The translations under genes were made by a program, and so were the position numbers. A stretch of DNA of 64,000 nt from Butyricicoccus_B sp017886875 (GTDB lineage Bacteria; Bacillota; Clostridia; Oscillospirales; Butyricicoccaceae), in contig OZ007036.1 in assembly GCA_963931655.1 (NCBI GenBank), positions 248,001 through 312,000 on the forward strand, written 5' to 3'. This document shows positions 17,792 through 26,866 of this stretch, one piece after another (within the stretch, counting starts at the first letter, position 1; the number at the start of each line of letters is the position of its first letter). The notes under the pieces are model-generated. The model was not told the DNA's origin. It did no database searches and saw only the letters and a program-made list of their open reading frames with translations.

Positions 17792-19047
17792 TATCTTTTA
17801 CCTCGTCTATTTCTTGCACAGCATGTGCATTTTTTACATATGTTTGTTTGCTCTTCGCCTTGATATTCTAGAATATCAATATTCATACAATTAGTGCTGT
17901 TTATAAATGCTTTTACCTCTTTATATTGCTTATTTATAATTTTCTTTGAATCTTTAAACTGATTATTCTTTTTAAGGGCGTTTACTATTTCATCATCAGA
18001 TTTGTTATACATAAGCACACAGTGAGCAGTTCTGCCATCACGTCCCGCTCTGCCAATCTGTTGAATATAATCGGTCATGCTGATAGGTGAGTTATAATGC
18101 ACTACAAGCTCAATATCTGGCACATCAATGCCCATACTAAAGGTGGAAGTTGCAATCATAATTTTCTTTTTACCAGTTAAAAAGTCTATTTCCATTTGAT
18201 TTTTTAATTTAGCTGGTTCAATACCAGAATGACTTCGCACCACTTGATTAGGATACTTTTCTTCTAGTATGTCAAATAAAAAGTCTACTGCATTTCTTGT
18301 CAAACAATATATAATAACCGAACCATCAGAATGATATTTCTTTATTTGTTTTTTGAGTATCTCTATGCGGTGTATTTCTTGTTTTTCTCTGCTTTTGTGC
18401 TCGTATGTAGCATCTTTCTTTATAAGTATAAGATTATTACGCTTAAGATTGCATTTTATTATATTAGGCTGCTGTATATTAAGTAAATCAGTGATTGTGC
18501 TTATATCTTTTTTGCTTACTGTTGCTGAACATGCACAGATAACAGGTCTATTCCTTAGCTTGGATATGAAATCGCCTATTTTAAGATAAGCATCACGAAA
18601 TGTATAACCATATTGTGTTATGCAATGACATTCATCTATAACAATCATTCCTATATCAGCCTTTATAATCTGCTTTATAAATGATTTGTATTGTAAACGC
18701 TCAGCCGATACATATAGAAAGTTTAGTTTTCCTTTTACAGCCTGTTTTATAATATCATCAGTATCCTTGCGTGTATGGTCTATATAATCAGCTTTAACTC
18801 CACGTTTTTGCAGTGTATCAACTTGGTTATGCATCAGTGCTAACAGAGGCTCTATAACAAGTGTAAGTTTGTCCTTAGCCATATAACCCGCTGTGGTATA
18901 GATTGCTGTTTTACCAAAACCAGTGCCCGCTATAATGAAAGTATCATTACCATCTGATAATGATTTAATAGCCTCTATTTGTTTCTTTTTACGTTCATAA
19001 TAACCTAGCTCATCTAAAGCTAATTTAATACTTGATTTAATATCCAT
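17791..19047 (-). CDS. RecQ-like ATP-dependent DNA helicase
   Basis: 418 aa. Superfamily 2 motifs are all present: Walker A AGTGFGKT (40-47), DECH (138-141), SAT (174-176), STFSMGIDVP (301-310) and QQIGRAGRDGR (329-339). The RecQ zinc-binding region follows, with C387 and the CKKCTCC cluster at 404-410, but the protein ends there, so the winged-helix (RQC) and HRDC domains of full RecQ are missing. Coupling to a Rep-like gene suggests the helicase unwinds DNA for that protein, as PcrA does for plasmid Rep proteins. It is probably not the housekeeping RecQ. Confidence 0.8.
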   Translation of the reverse strand: MDIKSSIKLALDELGYYERKKKQIEAIKSLSDGNDTFIIAGTGFGKTAIYTTAGYMAKDKLTLVIEPLLALMHNQVDTLQKRGVKADYIDHTRKDTDDIIKQAVKGKLNFLYVSAERLQYKSFIKQIIKADIGMIVIDECHCITQYGYTFRDAYLKIGDFISKLRNRPVICACSATVSKKDISTITDLLNIQQPNIIKCNLKRNNLILIKKDATYEHKSREKQEIHRIEILKKQIKKYHSDGSVIIYCLTRNAVDFLFDILEEKYPNQVVRSHSGIEPAKLKNQMEIDFLTGKKKIMIATSTFSMGIDVPDIELVVHYNSPISMTDYIQQIGRAGRDGRTAHCVLMYNKSDDEIVNALKKNNQFKDSKKIINKQYKEVKAFINSTNCMNIDILEYQGEEQTNICKKCTCCARNRRGKR

Positions 19048-19331
19048 ATAATAATACCTCCTTAAAGTATTATTTATATGTTAAGCTATATTCAAAAGAT
19101 AAATGCGTATAGTGAATATTTTGTATTAAATGTATTACAAGAGTGATTTCTTGAAAAATGGCTTAAAACACGCTATATTGCATGTTTAGGACGTATTTTT
19201 GATGTTTTTAAAAAAGAAAGTGTAAAAAAGAGAGACTAGATAAGTGAATTTTGGAAAAATAATCATATGAATGGTTTTGTATTCTCAAAGATATTTGATA
19301 TAATAAATATTATTGAAATGGGGTGAATGAC
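19048..19331. other. Intergenic region between divergent genes
   Basis: AT-rich, with no ORF. A GGAGGTATTATTATATGG region read on the minus strand serves RecQ at 19047. No clear promoter pair was found. Confidence 0.3.
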
Positions 19332-20012
19332 TTGTCAAAAATAAAAAATGATTATGTTTTGCAGCAGATTATTAAGGTAACATCAGGCTTTAAACAAATA
19401 CAAAAAGTTGTATTATTTGGCTCACGTGCAAGAGGGGATAATACCCCACAAAGTGATTATGATATAGCTGTTTACCCTTATAGTTATCCATTCTCTGATT
19501 ATACAAATTTGTGTGCAAAGCTTGATGATTTGGATACATTATATAAAATTGATTTGGTTGTTATTAGTGACAAATTAGAGCAGGCGTTAATTCAAAATAT
19601 TGAAAAAGAGGGAATAATAATAATGGAAAGAATTAATAAGCAAAAAAATTTCTGCAAGGCTACCCAGCGTTTAAGTGAAGCACTTGCAGAATATGATAAA
19701 TCTCCATCGGATACAATGCGAGATGGTGTTATACAGCGTTTTGAGTTTACAACAGAGCTTGCGTGGAAAGCGTGCAAAGAATATTTAAGCGAAATGGGAT
19801 ATGCTGAAATAAATGGTCCAAAGCCTGTCATGAGAGAAGCATTTTCATATGGTATGCTTGAAGATGATTCTGTATGGATTAAGATTCTGACCGACAGAAA
19901 TTTAACTTCTCATGTTTATGATGATGAATTAGCCAATGAGATATTTGAAAATATAAAATCAAAATATATAATGCAGTTTGAAAAACTGGCTAAATTTTTT
20001 ATTGATAATTAG
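19332..20012 (+). CDS. Minimal nucleotidyltransferase fused to a HI0074-type substrate-binding (HEPN-like) domain
   Basis: Start taken as TTG 19332 (GGGGTGA upstream); GTG at 19323 is also possible. Residues ~1-95 are a minimal nucleotidyltransferase of the MNT/KNTase type: VVLFGSRARG (26-35) and the two metal-binding acids in SDYDIAVYP (42 and 44). From M98 (MERINKQKNF) the rest matches nucleotidyltransferase substrate-binding proteins like HI0074 (RFEFTTELAWKACKEYL, then LTSHVYDDE). In most genomes these are two adjacent genes acting as an MNT/HEPN pair, some of which are toxin-antitoxins; here they form one polypeptide. Neither half shows a lesion. Confidence 0.8.
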   Translation: MSKIKNDYVLQQIIKVTSGFKQIQKVVLFGSRARGDNTPQSDYDIAVYPYSYPFSDYTNLCAKLDDLDTLYKIDLVVISDKLEQALIQNIEKEGIIIMERINKQKNFCKATQRLSEALAEYDKSPSDTMRDGVIQRFEFTTELAWKACKEYLSEMGYAEINGPKPVMREAFSYGMLEDDSVWIKILTDRNLTSHVYDDELANEIFENIKSKYIMQFEKLAKFFIDN

Positions 20013-20189
20013 AAACAAACAGAATATATGATACTGAAAATAGCAAAAGATATGCAAAGCTTAACTTAAACTCGTTGTAAATTTTGTAATACAATAACAT
20101 AAACTCGTTGGAATTTATGTTATAAAATGTTATGCTATGAGTACCAAAGGAGGTATGTGCAAATGTATCGTTTTGCTATGAAAGCCTAT

Positions 20190-20654
20190 GAAAGCAAATA
20201 CAGAAAACCGCTTAAAGCATATGAGGATTTAAAAGCATTTAAATTGTTTGTTGTTGATGTAGGTTTACTTGGTTGTATGACTGGTATTAGTCAAAGAACG
20301 TTGCTTGATGGTAATGATATGTTTGTAGAATTTAAAGGTGCACTGACTGAGCAATATGTTATACAACAACTTGTTACAATCCCACAGTTAAACACGTATT
20401 ATTATACAAATGATAGAGGTTCATGTGAAATTGATTTTGTGATTGATGATGGTGAAACTATTGTTCCAGTTGAAGTAAAGGCGAAAGAAAATCTGCAAGC
20501 TAAAAGTTTACGCACTTATAGGGACAAATTTAAACCAGAACTTTGCATCAGAACTTCAATGTCAGATTATCGAAAAGAAGAATGGTTATTAAATCTTCCG
20601 TTATATGCAATTGAAGAAATAAAATGCTTTTTAAAAAATTTGCTAAATTTTTGA
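20190..20654 (+). pseudogene. 3' remnant of a DUF4143 AAA ATPase gene
   Basis: Homology runs from about PLKAYEDLKAFKLFVVDVGLLG to the end. It includes TEQYVIQQL and a PD-(D/E)xK-like CEIDFVIDD...VPVEVKA motif typical of the C-terminal DUF4143 domain. Full-length members are about 400-450 aa with an N-terminal AAA domain carrying Walker A. That half is absent; only ~155 residues remain and the open frame upstream (from 20127) has no family similarity. It is a fragment, probably left by a deletion. Confidence 0.75.
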
Positions 20655-20979
20655 TTAAGTAGTATAATATAATTATAAAAGTACAATAGATTAAATTATT
20701 AAAGTGAATGAAAAGTAAGTAAAAATATAAAAAATTAAAGTTTATAGTATAGAAAAATCTTGACTATGGTACTAAAAAAAGGTAGAATGTAACCGTATAT
20801 AAGTAAATAAAATTTAAGTACGGCAGAATTATAAATATTGCTTAGTATAGCTATGTTGCCATTATTCGTGCCATGGCTATTGCTGTAGTAGTCATGGTAC
20901 TTTTTGTACATATTTTTACAATTTAATTAAGTTGTATTTTATAAGTAAATATATGTGAGTAAGAGAAAGGGAAAATGAT
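20655..20979. other. Intergenic region upstream of the SBP-GGDEF-EAL gene
   Basis: No ORF. A hairpin CCATGGCTA/TAGTCATGG (one mismatch) occurs near 20870-20899. The leader does not match the c-di-GMP riboswitch consensus. A GAGAAAGGGAAA ribosome-binding site lies just before 20980. Confidence 0.35.
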
Positions 20980-23850
20980 ATGAAAACATTAAAGCGGGTT
21001 GTTTTCGTTGTAATTTTTATGGTGGTATTATTATCTTTAGGAATTGTTGCATATGCATCTAATAATCAATCAAAAGTTGTGCGTGTTGGCTTTCCTATTC
21101 AAGATGGCATATCATATATTGATGAAAATGGAGATTATACTGGGTATTTAGTGGATTATATGAACCAGTTAACACTATTTACTGACTGGGAAATTGAATA
21201 TGTTCAAGTAGAGGGGGATATAAATACACAGCTATCTACACTATTGGATAAACTGGAAAATGGTGAGATTGATATGATGGGCACCATGAACCGTAATGCA
21301 GATTTAGAGGAGATGCTTCTTTATCCTAGCTATAGTTATGGCTCTACTTATACAGTTTTAGCTGTTCGTGAAGATTCTAGCTATATAAATGAAAATTTTG
21401 CTGATTGGAATGGAATAAGAGTCGCATCATATCCTAAAATGGCGAAAAGAATGGAGCTATTCGAGCAATATGCAAAAGTTAATGGTTTTACTTATGAAGT
21501 AGTGAATTATGAAACAGCTGATGAAATGATAAATTCTGTTCTTAGTGGTGAAACAGATGCAGTTCTTCAGGTGGATATTTCTCTGATAGACGGATTAAGA
21601 AGTATTGGACGTTTTTCTCCTACACCTTATTATTTTGCACTATCTCTTGAGCGTGAGGATTTACTTCCAGAACTAAATTCTGCATTGGCTATTGTATCAA
21701 ATTCATATGAAAATCTTCAATATGAACTCTATGAGCGATATTTTATGAATTCTGATTTTTTCCGTGCCTCTGAGGAAGAATTGGAATATATTAAGTCATT
21801 AGGAACGGTTAAAGTGTTGTTTTTTACAGGAAATGCACCGTTTCAGTATATTAAAGATGGTGAATTAAAAGGATTTGCTATAGAATACTTTGATGACTTT
21901 GCTAAGAGTGTAGGACTAAAATATGAAGCCGTTATTGAGGACAATCTAAGCGATGCGACTAAATTAGTGGAGAATAATCAAGTTGATTTGATAGCTTGTG
22001 TTGCAACAGATTCTGCACTTTCTTGTGAAAATAGAATTCGTCTATCACTTCCATATTTTCATAGTTATGCAATTCGTACTTATTCCAGAAAACATGACCA
22101 TGCAGAAGCGAAAACATTGGAATTTGATATGAATACAGAGGAAACTTTGGAAAAAATATTATTAGATGACGATTATTGTGCTTGGATTGATGGATATTCT
22201 ATAAATTATTATCTTCGTAAAGAAGTTATTTATGATGATATTGTAACAAACTGGGCTGATAAAAAAGAATTTTTCTATGCAGTTGCTGTTACAGGTACTC
22301 TTGAAAATTCAAATATGATGATTTCAATTTTAAACCAGTTTTCAAGCTCTATAAATGATAAGGATACACAAGCTCGTCTATCTACTTATCTTTTAGATGA
22401 AGTAGAATATTCAATGAAAGAAAAGATATTGGCAAATAGGTCAACTATTGTCATTGTCTCAGTAAGTGCTATTTTAATTATTTGTGCATTTGCTTTTTAT
22501 GTTTATCATAGAAAAATGGCATATAGAACATTGGTCAATGAGAATAAATTACTTCATCTTTCTATTTATGATGAATTAACAGGTGCATATAATCGCACTT
22601 ATTTCTGTAAGTTAGTTGAGCAAAAAATTACACATGGTGAGTCTGGGGCACTTGTTGCATTAAATATTCATAATTTTAAGTATATTAATGATACCTATGG
22701 AACACATAGAGCAGACCAACTTCTATGTAAAATGAAGGATATTTTAGATATTAATATAAATGAAGGTGAGTTGCTTTGCCGTCCAACAGCAGATAGTTTT
22801 TATCTTTATATTTCAGAATATATGCAAAAAGATGTAGAACATAGAGTAAATGAACTTCAATCTCAGCTTAAATTGATGGCAGAGGATTTATTAGACGGTT
22901 ATAAGATTTCTATTTACTGTGGTGCAGTTTCTTCCGCTACTTCTCCAGATCCATCTAACACCCAAGTAAACTTAAACTGTCTTATGGTTGCATTGTCTCA
23001 TGCAAAACAAATAGGCGGTTCTGCTATTTGTATGTATAATGAAACTATGCATAAAGAAGAGCAATTACGCCAATATATTGAAACAAATATGTATGATGCT
23101 CTTAATGAAAATCAATACCAAATCTATCTTCAACCAAAGATGAATTTGCTCACTGGTAAAGTAGACAGTGCAGAAGCATTAGTTCGTTGGCAGACAAAAG
23201 ACCGTGGACTTCTTTTCCCAGATAAATTTATTTCTTTGTTTGAACAAAATGGGTTCTGTAAGCATTTAGACCTTTATATGTTTGAAAAATGTTGTCAAAT
23301 ATTACGTAAATGGATAGATGAGGGAATAACTCCAATTACAATTTCTGTTAACCAGACAAAAGCACTATTTGTCAGCGATGATTATACAGAAAAATTACTG
23401 GAAATTACATCTCGTTATCAAGTACCACCAAAGTATATTGTATTGGAGATTTTAGAAGGCTTGGCTTTTGAAAATATTGCAGAACTTAATCAAACTATTG
23501 CAAAACTTAATAATGTAGGCTTTAATGTATCTATGGACGATTTTGGTTCTGGCTATTCATCATTAAATACTCTTGGAAAACTGCATATTGATAAGATAAA
23601 ATTAGACCGTATGTTCCTAATGGATTTAAGAGAGGAACAAAGAAGTTCACAATATGAAGTTATGGCTTTAATTTTTGCAATGGCAAAAAAATTAGGAATT
23701 GAAACAGTTACAGAGGGAGTGGAAACAAAAGAGGAGGAGGATTTAATTATATCCATGGGCTGTAACTATGGACAGGGTTATTATTATAGTAAGCCAATTC
23801 CAGTAGATGATTTCTATAATACTTTTTTGAAAGGAAACGATAAAAACTAA
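20980..23850 (+). CDS. Membrane sensor with two SBP_bac_3 domains, degenerate GGDEF and EAL phosphodiesterase
   Basis: 956 aa. A signal sequence/TM (1-27) is followed by two periplasmic-binding-protein-type domains (about 33-255 and 265-475), a TM helix (~488-508), a GGDEF domain (~525-690) and an EAL domain (~700-950). The GGDEF signature is CRPTADSF, lacking the catalytic Gly-Gly-Glu, so no cyclase activity is expected. The EAL domain keeps EALVRW, ILEILEG, MDDFGSGYSSL and ETVTEGVET, so c-di-GMP hydrolysis is likely. It probably senses an amino acid or similar ligand outside the cell. Confidence 0.85.
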   Translation: MKTLKRVVFVVIFMVVLLSLGIVAYASNNQSKVVRVGFPIQDGISYIDENGDYTGYLVDYMNQLTLFTDWEIEYVQVEGDINTQLSTLLDKLENGEIDMMGTMNRNADLEEMLLYPSYSYGSTYTVLAVREDSSYINENFADWNGIRVASYPKMAKRMELFEQYAKVNGFTYEVVNYETADEMINSVLSGETDAVLQVDISLIDGLRSIGRFSPTPYYFALSLEREDLLPELNSALAIVSNSYENLQYELYERYFMNSDFFRASEEELEYIKSLGTVKVLFFTGNAPFQYIKDGELKGFAIEYFDDFAKSVGLKYEAVIEDNLSDATKLVENNQVDLIACVATDSALSCENRIRLSLPYFHSYAIRTYSRKHDHAEAKTLEFDMNTEETLEKILLDDDYCAWIDGYSINYYLRKEVIYDDIVTNWADKKEFFYAVAVTGTLENSNMMISILNQFSSSINDKDTQARLSTYLLDEVEYSMKEKILANRSTIVIVSVSAILIICAFAFYVYHRKMAYRTLVNENKLLHLSIYDELTGAYNRTYFCKLVEQKITHGESGALVALNIHNFKYINDTYGTHRADQLLCKMKDILDININEGELLCRPTADSFYLYISEYMQKDVEHRVNELQSQLKLMAEDLLDGYKISIYCGAVSSATSPDPSNTQVNLNCLMVALSHAKQIGGSAICMYNETMHKEEQLRQYIETNMYDALNENQYQIYLQPKMNLLTGKVDSAEALVRWQTKDRGLLFPDKFISLFEQNGFCKHLDLYMFEKCCQILRKWIDEGITPITISVNQTKALFVSDDYTEKLLEITSRYQVPPKYIVLEILEGLAFENIAELNQTIAKLNNVGFNVSMDDFGSGYSSLNTLGKLHIDKIKLDRMFLMDLREEQRSSQYEVMALIFAMAKKLGIETVTEGVETKEEEDLIISMGCNYGQGYYYSKPIPVDDFYNTFLKGNDKN

Positions 23851-23983
23851 TATAGATGGTTCATCTTAAAATATTATAATAAATTGTTATTCCAAATTTA
23901 ATATATTATCTCTTTCTTTACAAAATGTGTCATATATTATATGTAGCTTTAAACATAAATATATTTTGTTGAAAATGTGAACA

Positions 23984-24012
23984 TTGACAATAAATATGAC
24001 TTAATATATACT
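23984..24012 (+). promoter_or_regulatory. Sigma-A promoter of the rubredoxin-glutamate synthase gene
   Basis: TTGACA (23984-23989) and TATACT (24007-24012) with a 17-nt spacer, 49 bp before the start codon. Confidence 0.75.
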
Positions 24013-24026
24013 ATGAGTATACAGTG

Positions 24027-24044
24027 TTCACAAAATATTGTGAA
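24027..24044. promoter_or_regulatory. Perfect 7-bp inverted repeat, candidate operator
   Basis: TTCACAA-AATA-TTGTGAA lies 15 bp after the -10 box, around the expected +1 to +20 region, a position suited to repression. The half-site resembles those read by redox or CRP/FNR-like regulators, but the arm order is inverted compared with the Rex consensus, so the regulator is unknown. Confidence 0.4.
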
Positions 24045-24060
24045 TGAAAGGAGAGATATT

Positions 24061-25443
24061 ATGGCAAAATATAAATGTAGTATATGTGGTTACATATACG
24101 ATGAAGAAAAAGAAGGAAAGCCTTTTTCAGAGCTTAAAGATTGCCCTATTTGTCATCAGCCACTAGATAAGTTTGTCCTTTTAGAAAACGAAAATAAAGA
24201 AACTGTTTTAAAAACAACAAGTTTAGAGTATCCAAAAGAATTGGCAAGACAAGATACAAGTTGCAGATATATGAAAGAAATTCATGAGATGGCAGTTACA
24301 GGAAAAAGCATTTCTGCAGCTATGGGCACAGATTTAAAAATGCCTAATTGGGACGATATTTTAATATTAGGTGCTCAACTTAACCCTATGCCATTAGATG
24401 AACATGCAAATGTAAATACAAAAACAATTATAGGTAAAAATGCTAAAAAACCTCTAGTGCTTGAAAATCCTGTTTATATCTCTCATATGTCATTTGGTGC
24501 ACTTTCTAAAGAAGCTAAAGTGTCACTTGCAAAAGGTTCTGCAATGGCAAAAAGTGCTATGTGTTCTGGTGAGGGCGGAATATTACCAGAAGAAATGAAA
24601 GCTGCGGATAAATATATATTTGAATATGTTGGAAATCTGTATAGTGTAACGCCAGAAAACCTTAAAAATGCAGATGCTATTGAAATTAAAATTGGTCAAG
24701 GTACAAAACCTGGTATGGGTGGTCATCTTCCAGCAGACAAGGTAACAGAAGAAATTGCTAAAATAAGAAATAAACCTATGGGACAAGATGTTATTGCACC
24801 GTCTAGGTTTCCTAATATTGAAACAAAAGAAGATTTAAAAAATCTTGTAACACATATTAGGACTGTGTCAGAGGGTAGACCAGTTGGAATAAAAATCGCA
24901 GCTGGAAGAATTGAAAAAGATTTAGAGTTTTGTGTATATGCTGAACCAGATTTTATAACAATAGATGGTCGTGGTGGTGCAACAGGTTCATCTCCAAAGC
25001 TTTTGCGTGATGCTTCAAGTGTTCCTACTATTTATGCATTACATAGGGCTAGAAAGTATCTTGATAGTATAAATTCAGACATAAGCCTAGTTATAACGGG
25101 CGGTTTAAGAGTGTCATCAGATTTTGCAAAAGCGATTGCAATGGGTGCAGATGCCATAGCTATTGCTTCAGCAGCTTTAATTGCATTAGCATGTCAGCAA
25201 TATAAGATTTGTGGTATAGGCATGTGTCCAGTTGGTGTTGCAACGCAAGATGAAAATCTTAGAAAAAGACTAAATGAAGATATAGGTGCTCAAAGAGTGG
25301 CTAATTTCTTAAATGTATCACTTGAAGAACTAAAAATGTTTGCAAGAATTACAGGTCATGAAAATTTACATGATTTATCAGTAGATGATTTATGCACAAT
25401 AAGCAGAGAAATAAGTGAATTTACAGATATTAGACATGCTTAA
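24061..25443 (+). CDS. Rubredoxin-like domain fused to glutamate synthase FMN-binding domain
   Basis: 460 aa from ATG 24061 (GAAAGGAGAGATATT upstream); the open frame extends 28 codons further but lacks family similarity. Residues 1-42 are a rubredoxin-type iron site (CSICGYIYDE...CPICHQP). The rest matches the GltB central/FMN domain: MSFGALSKEAK, GTKPGMGGHLP, DGRGGATGSSP, and a Cys cluster KICGIGMCPVGVATQD that binds a 3Fe-4S cluster. There is no glutaminase domain, so it resembles the archaeal-type/stand-alone GltB family. The likely role is FMN-dependent amino-transfer or another flavin redox step, with the rubredoxin site supplying electrons. Confidence 0.85.
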   Translation: MAKYKCSICGYIYDEEKEGKPFSELKDCPICHQPLDKFVLLENENKETVLKTTSLEYPKELARQDTSCRYMKEIHEMAVTGKSISAAMGTDLKMPNWDDILILGAQLNPMPLDEHANVNTKTIIGKNAKKPLVLENPVYISHMSFGALSKEAKVSLAKGSAMAKSAMCSGEGGILPEEMKAADKYIFEYVGNLYSVTPENLKNADAIEIKIGQGTKPGMGGHLPADKVTEEIAKIRNKPMGQDVIAPSRFPNIETKEDLKNLVTHIRTVSEGRPVGIKIAAGRIEKDLEFCVYAEPDFITIDGRGGATGSSPKLLRDASSVPTIYALHRARKYLDSINSDISLVITGGLRVSSDFAKAIAMGADAIAIASAALIALACQQYKICGIGMCPVGVATQDENLRKRLNEDIGAQRVANFLNVSLEELKMFARITGHENLHDLSVDDLCTISREISEFTDIRHA

Positions 25444-25448
25444 ACAAA

Positions 25449-25478
25449 AAAACCGATGGTTTTATACCATCGGTTTTA
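25449..25478. terminator. Bidirectional terminator
   Basis: AAACCGATGGT/ACCATCGGTTT stem with a TTTAT loop, A-rich before and T-rich after. It separates two convergent genes. Confidence 0.85.
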
Positions 25479-26051
25479 ATTATATTTAGCCTTACAAATT
25501 AACTGTGTCATAGTGCCCATAGGACAGTAAACACACCATGAGCGAGGTTTAAATAAAATCATAGTGATAAATCCAAGTACAGTAGATGTTAGCATTACAC
25601 TATAAAAGCCAAAAGCGAATTGAGCTACGCCATTAGAAATAATAGTTCCATGATAAGCCCAATGCCATGGCAGTTTAAAAGTCCAAAGTAGTGTTACTAC
25701 TTGTTTTAAATCACTGGCACCAGAAAAAACTAAATATGTGTTAAAAAGCATAACAAAGAACATAGCAAAAAAGAAAATTAAAAAGCCATATCTAAAATAT
25801 TTGCTTTTCATAAATTTTGGGATATCTTTCTTTCGAGATAATCCAAATTTACCGCCTATTAAGGCAAATAATTGACCTCTGCCACAATATTTATTGCAAT
25901 ATGTTTTATCTTTACCTGAGATAGCCATAATAAGCGGAATAAAAAAACAAATAAGACCAAGCCATGCAAATAAAATATTAAAAAAGCCTAAAATTAAATA
26001 GGTTAGAGAGGCTATCCATAAATAATCATACCAATTCTTTTTAGTTTTCAT
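25476..26051 (-). CDS. Membrane 4Fe-4S-binding protein (NapH/polyferredoxin-like)
   Basis: 191 aa with about four transmembrane helices. It has a CNKYCGRGQLF motif after the second helix (~50-60) and a CVYCPMGTMTQLIC motif at the C-terminus. These Cys patterns are those of membrane polyferredoxins that pass electrons between soluble ferredoxin and a membrane partner. The start overlaps the ferredoxin gene's end by 11 bp, so the two are surely co-expressed. It probably acts in the same electron-transfer chain as the ferredoxin, with the flavin cluster (26349-28232) nearby. Confidence 0.75.
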   Translation of the reverse strand: MKTKKNWYDYLWIASLTYLILGFFNILFAWLGLICFFIPLIMAISGKDKTYCNKYCGRGQLFALIGGKFGLSRKKDIPKFMKSKYFRYGFLIFFFAMFFVMLFNTYLVFSGASDLKQVVTLLWTFKLPWHWAYHGTIISNGVAQFAFGFYSVMLTSTVLGFITMILFKPRSWCVYCPMGTMTQLICKAKYN

Positions 26052-26259
26052 AGTTATTCTCCTTGATAGTTATTATGCTTGCAGGACATTCTTTAGCACA
26101 TTTTCCACAGCCAACACATTTTTCAGGATTTACAAGTGCAAAAATACCTTTATTTATGCTAATTGCATTCATAGGACATACACGCTTGCAACAGCCACAA
26201 GCAACACAAAGAGAAGTGCCAACAAAGGCTGTGCGTTTAGCTCGTTTTAAAGTAGACAT
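26041..26259 (-). CDS. 2x[4Fe-4S] ferredoxin
   Basis: 72 aa. Two CxxCxxCxxxC clusters: CVACGCCKRVCP and CVGCGKCAKECP. The start is put at 26259, after GAGGTGTTTTGTC; the ATG at 26274 overlaps that site. An N-terminal basic stretch (LKRAKRTAF) is unusual for a free ferredoxin and may aid membrane or partner contact. Coupled to the membrane 4Fe-4S protein by an 11-bp overlap. Confidence 0.88.
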   Translation of the reverse strand: MSTLKRAKRTAFVGTSLCVACGCCKRVCPMNAISINKGIFALVNPEKCVGCGKCAKECPASIITIKENNYEN

Positions 26260-26314
26260 GACAAAACACCTCATTTCTATTAATTTATATTAGCGTTTTA
26301 TTAAATTTATTTCT

Positions 26315-26329
26315 GTGATAAAATCACAA
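26315..26329. promoter_or_regulatory. Palindrome TGTGAT-AAA-ATCACA upstream of the ferredoxin
   Basis: A perfect 6-bp inverted repeat centred 63 bp before the ferredoxin start. It resembles a CRP/FNR half-site pair but with a shorter gap. The regulator is not known. Confidence 0.35.
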
Positions 26330-26331
26330 AA

Positions 26332-26363
26332 AACACCTAACAGTAAAATTATACTGTTAGGTG
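26332..26363 (-). terminator. Terminator of the apbE-nusG-Gx operon
   Basis: Stem ACACCTAACAGT/ACTGTTAGGTGT followed on the minus strand by TTTTTTGTG. It overlaps the last codons of the Gx transporter. Confidence 0.8.
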
Positions 26364-26855
26364 TATCTGTTTTAAGTGATTTATTACTATTTTGGCTGTA
26401 TATCCTGTTATAAAACCCAGTGGGAAAGAGCATATAAGCAGCATAGGCAAATAAGCGACAATGTAAACGCTATTAAGTACAAATATAGCAGCGATTATTT
26501 GACCTATATTGTGAGCTGCTGCACCAGCTATAGAAATGCCATAAAAAGAAAACAATTTTCCCTCCCATTTAAGCAGTATATACATAATAATTATTGAAAA
26601 TAAACCGCCTAAAAATGAGAACAAAAAGCCTGTAAAGCTACCAGCAAAAATAGATGATAAGACAATCCTACATATAAAAATAACAGCGGTTTGTTTGATA
26701 TCAAGCATTATAAGAGCAAATAAAATTACAATATTTGCAAGCCCTAGTTTAATGCCTGCTATGGGCACAATAAGCTGTAAGGGGATAAGTCTTTCAATAA
26801 GAGAAAGCACAAGAGCAAGAGCCACTAATAAACCACATTGTGATAGTTTACGCAT
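26349..26855 (-). CDS. Gx transporter family protein (HepS-like, EetB-type)
   Basis: 168 aa, with five or six hydrophobic helices. The signature LIERLIPLQLIVPIAGIKLG, then LANIVILFAL is typical of the 'Gx transporter' / heptaprenyl diphosphate synthase component I family (COG4769). Despite the old name the family is an ECF-like membrane protein, and in flavin-based extracellular electron transfer loci it is paired with a NusG-II protein and ApbE, as it is here. It is 12 bp downstream of the NusG-II gene in the same orientation. Confidence 0.8.
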   Translation of the reverse strand: MRKLSQCGLLVALALVLSLIERLIPLQLIVPIAGIKLGLANIVILFALIMLDIKQTAVIFICRIVLSSIFAGSFTGFLFSFLGGLFSIIIMYILLKWEGKLFSFYGISIAGAAAHNIGQIIAAIFVLNSVYIVAYLPMLLICSFPLGFITGYTAKIVINHLKQIHLTV

Positions 26856-26866
26856 AAAAACCCCCT

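Noticed and set aside
20655..20979. c-di-GMP riboswitch upstream of the SBP-GGDEF-EAL gene
   Set aside because: The conserved GEMM blocks are absent; only one imperfect hairpin is visible.
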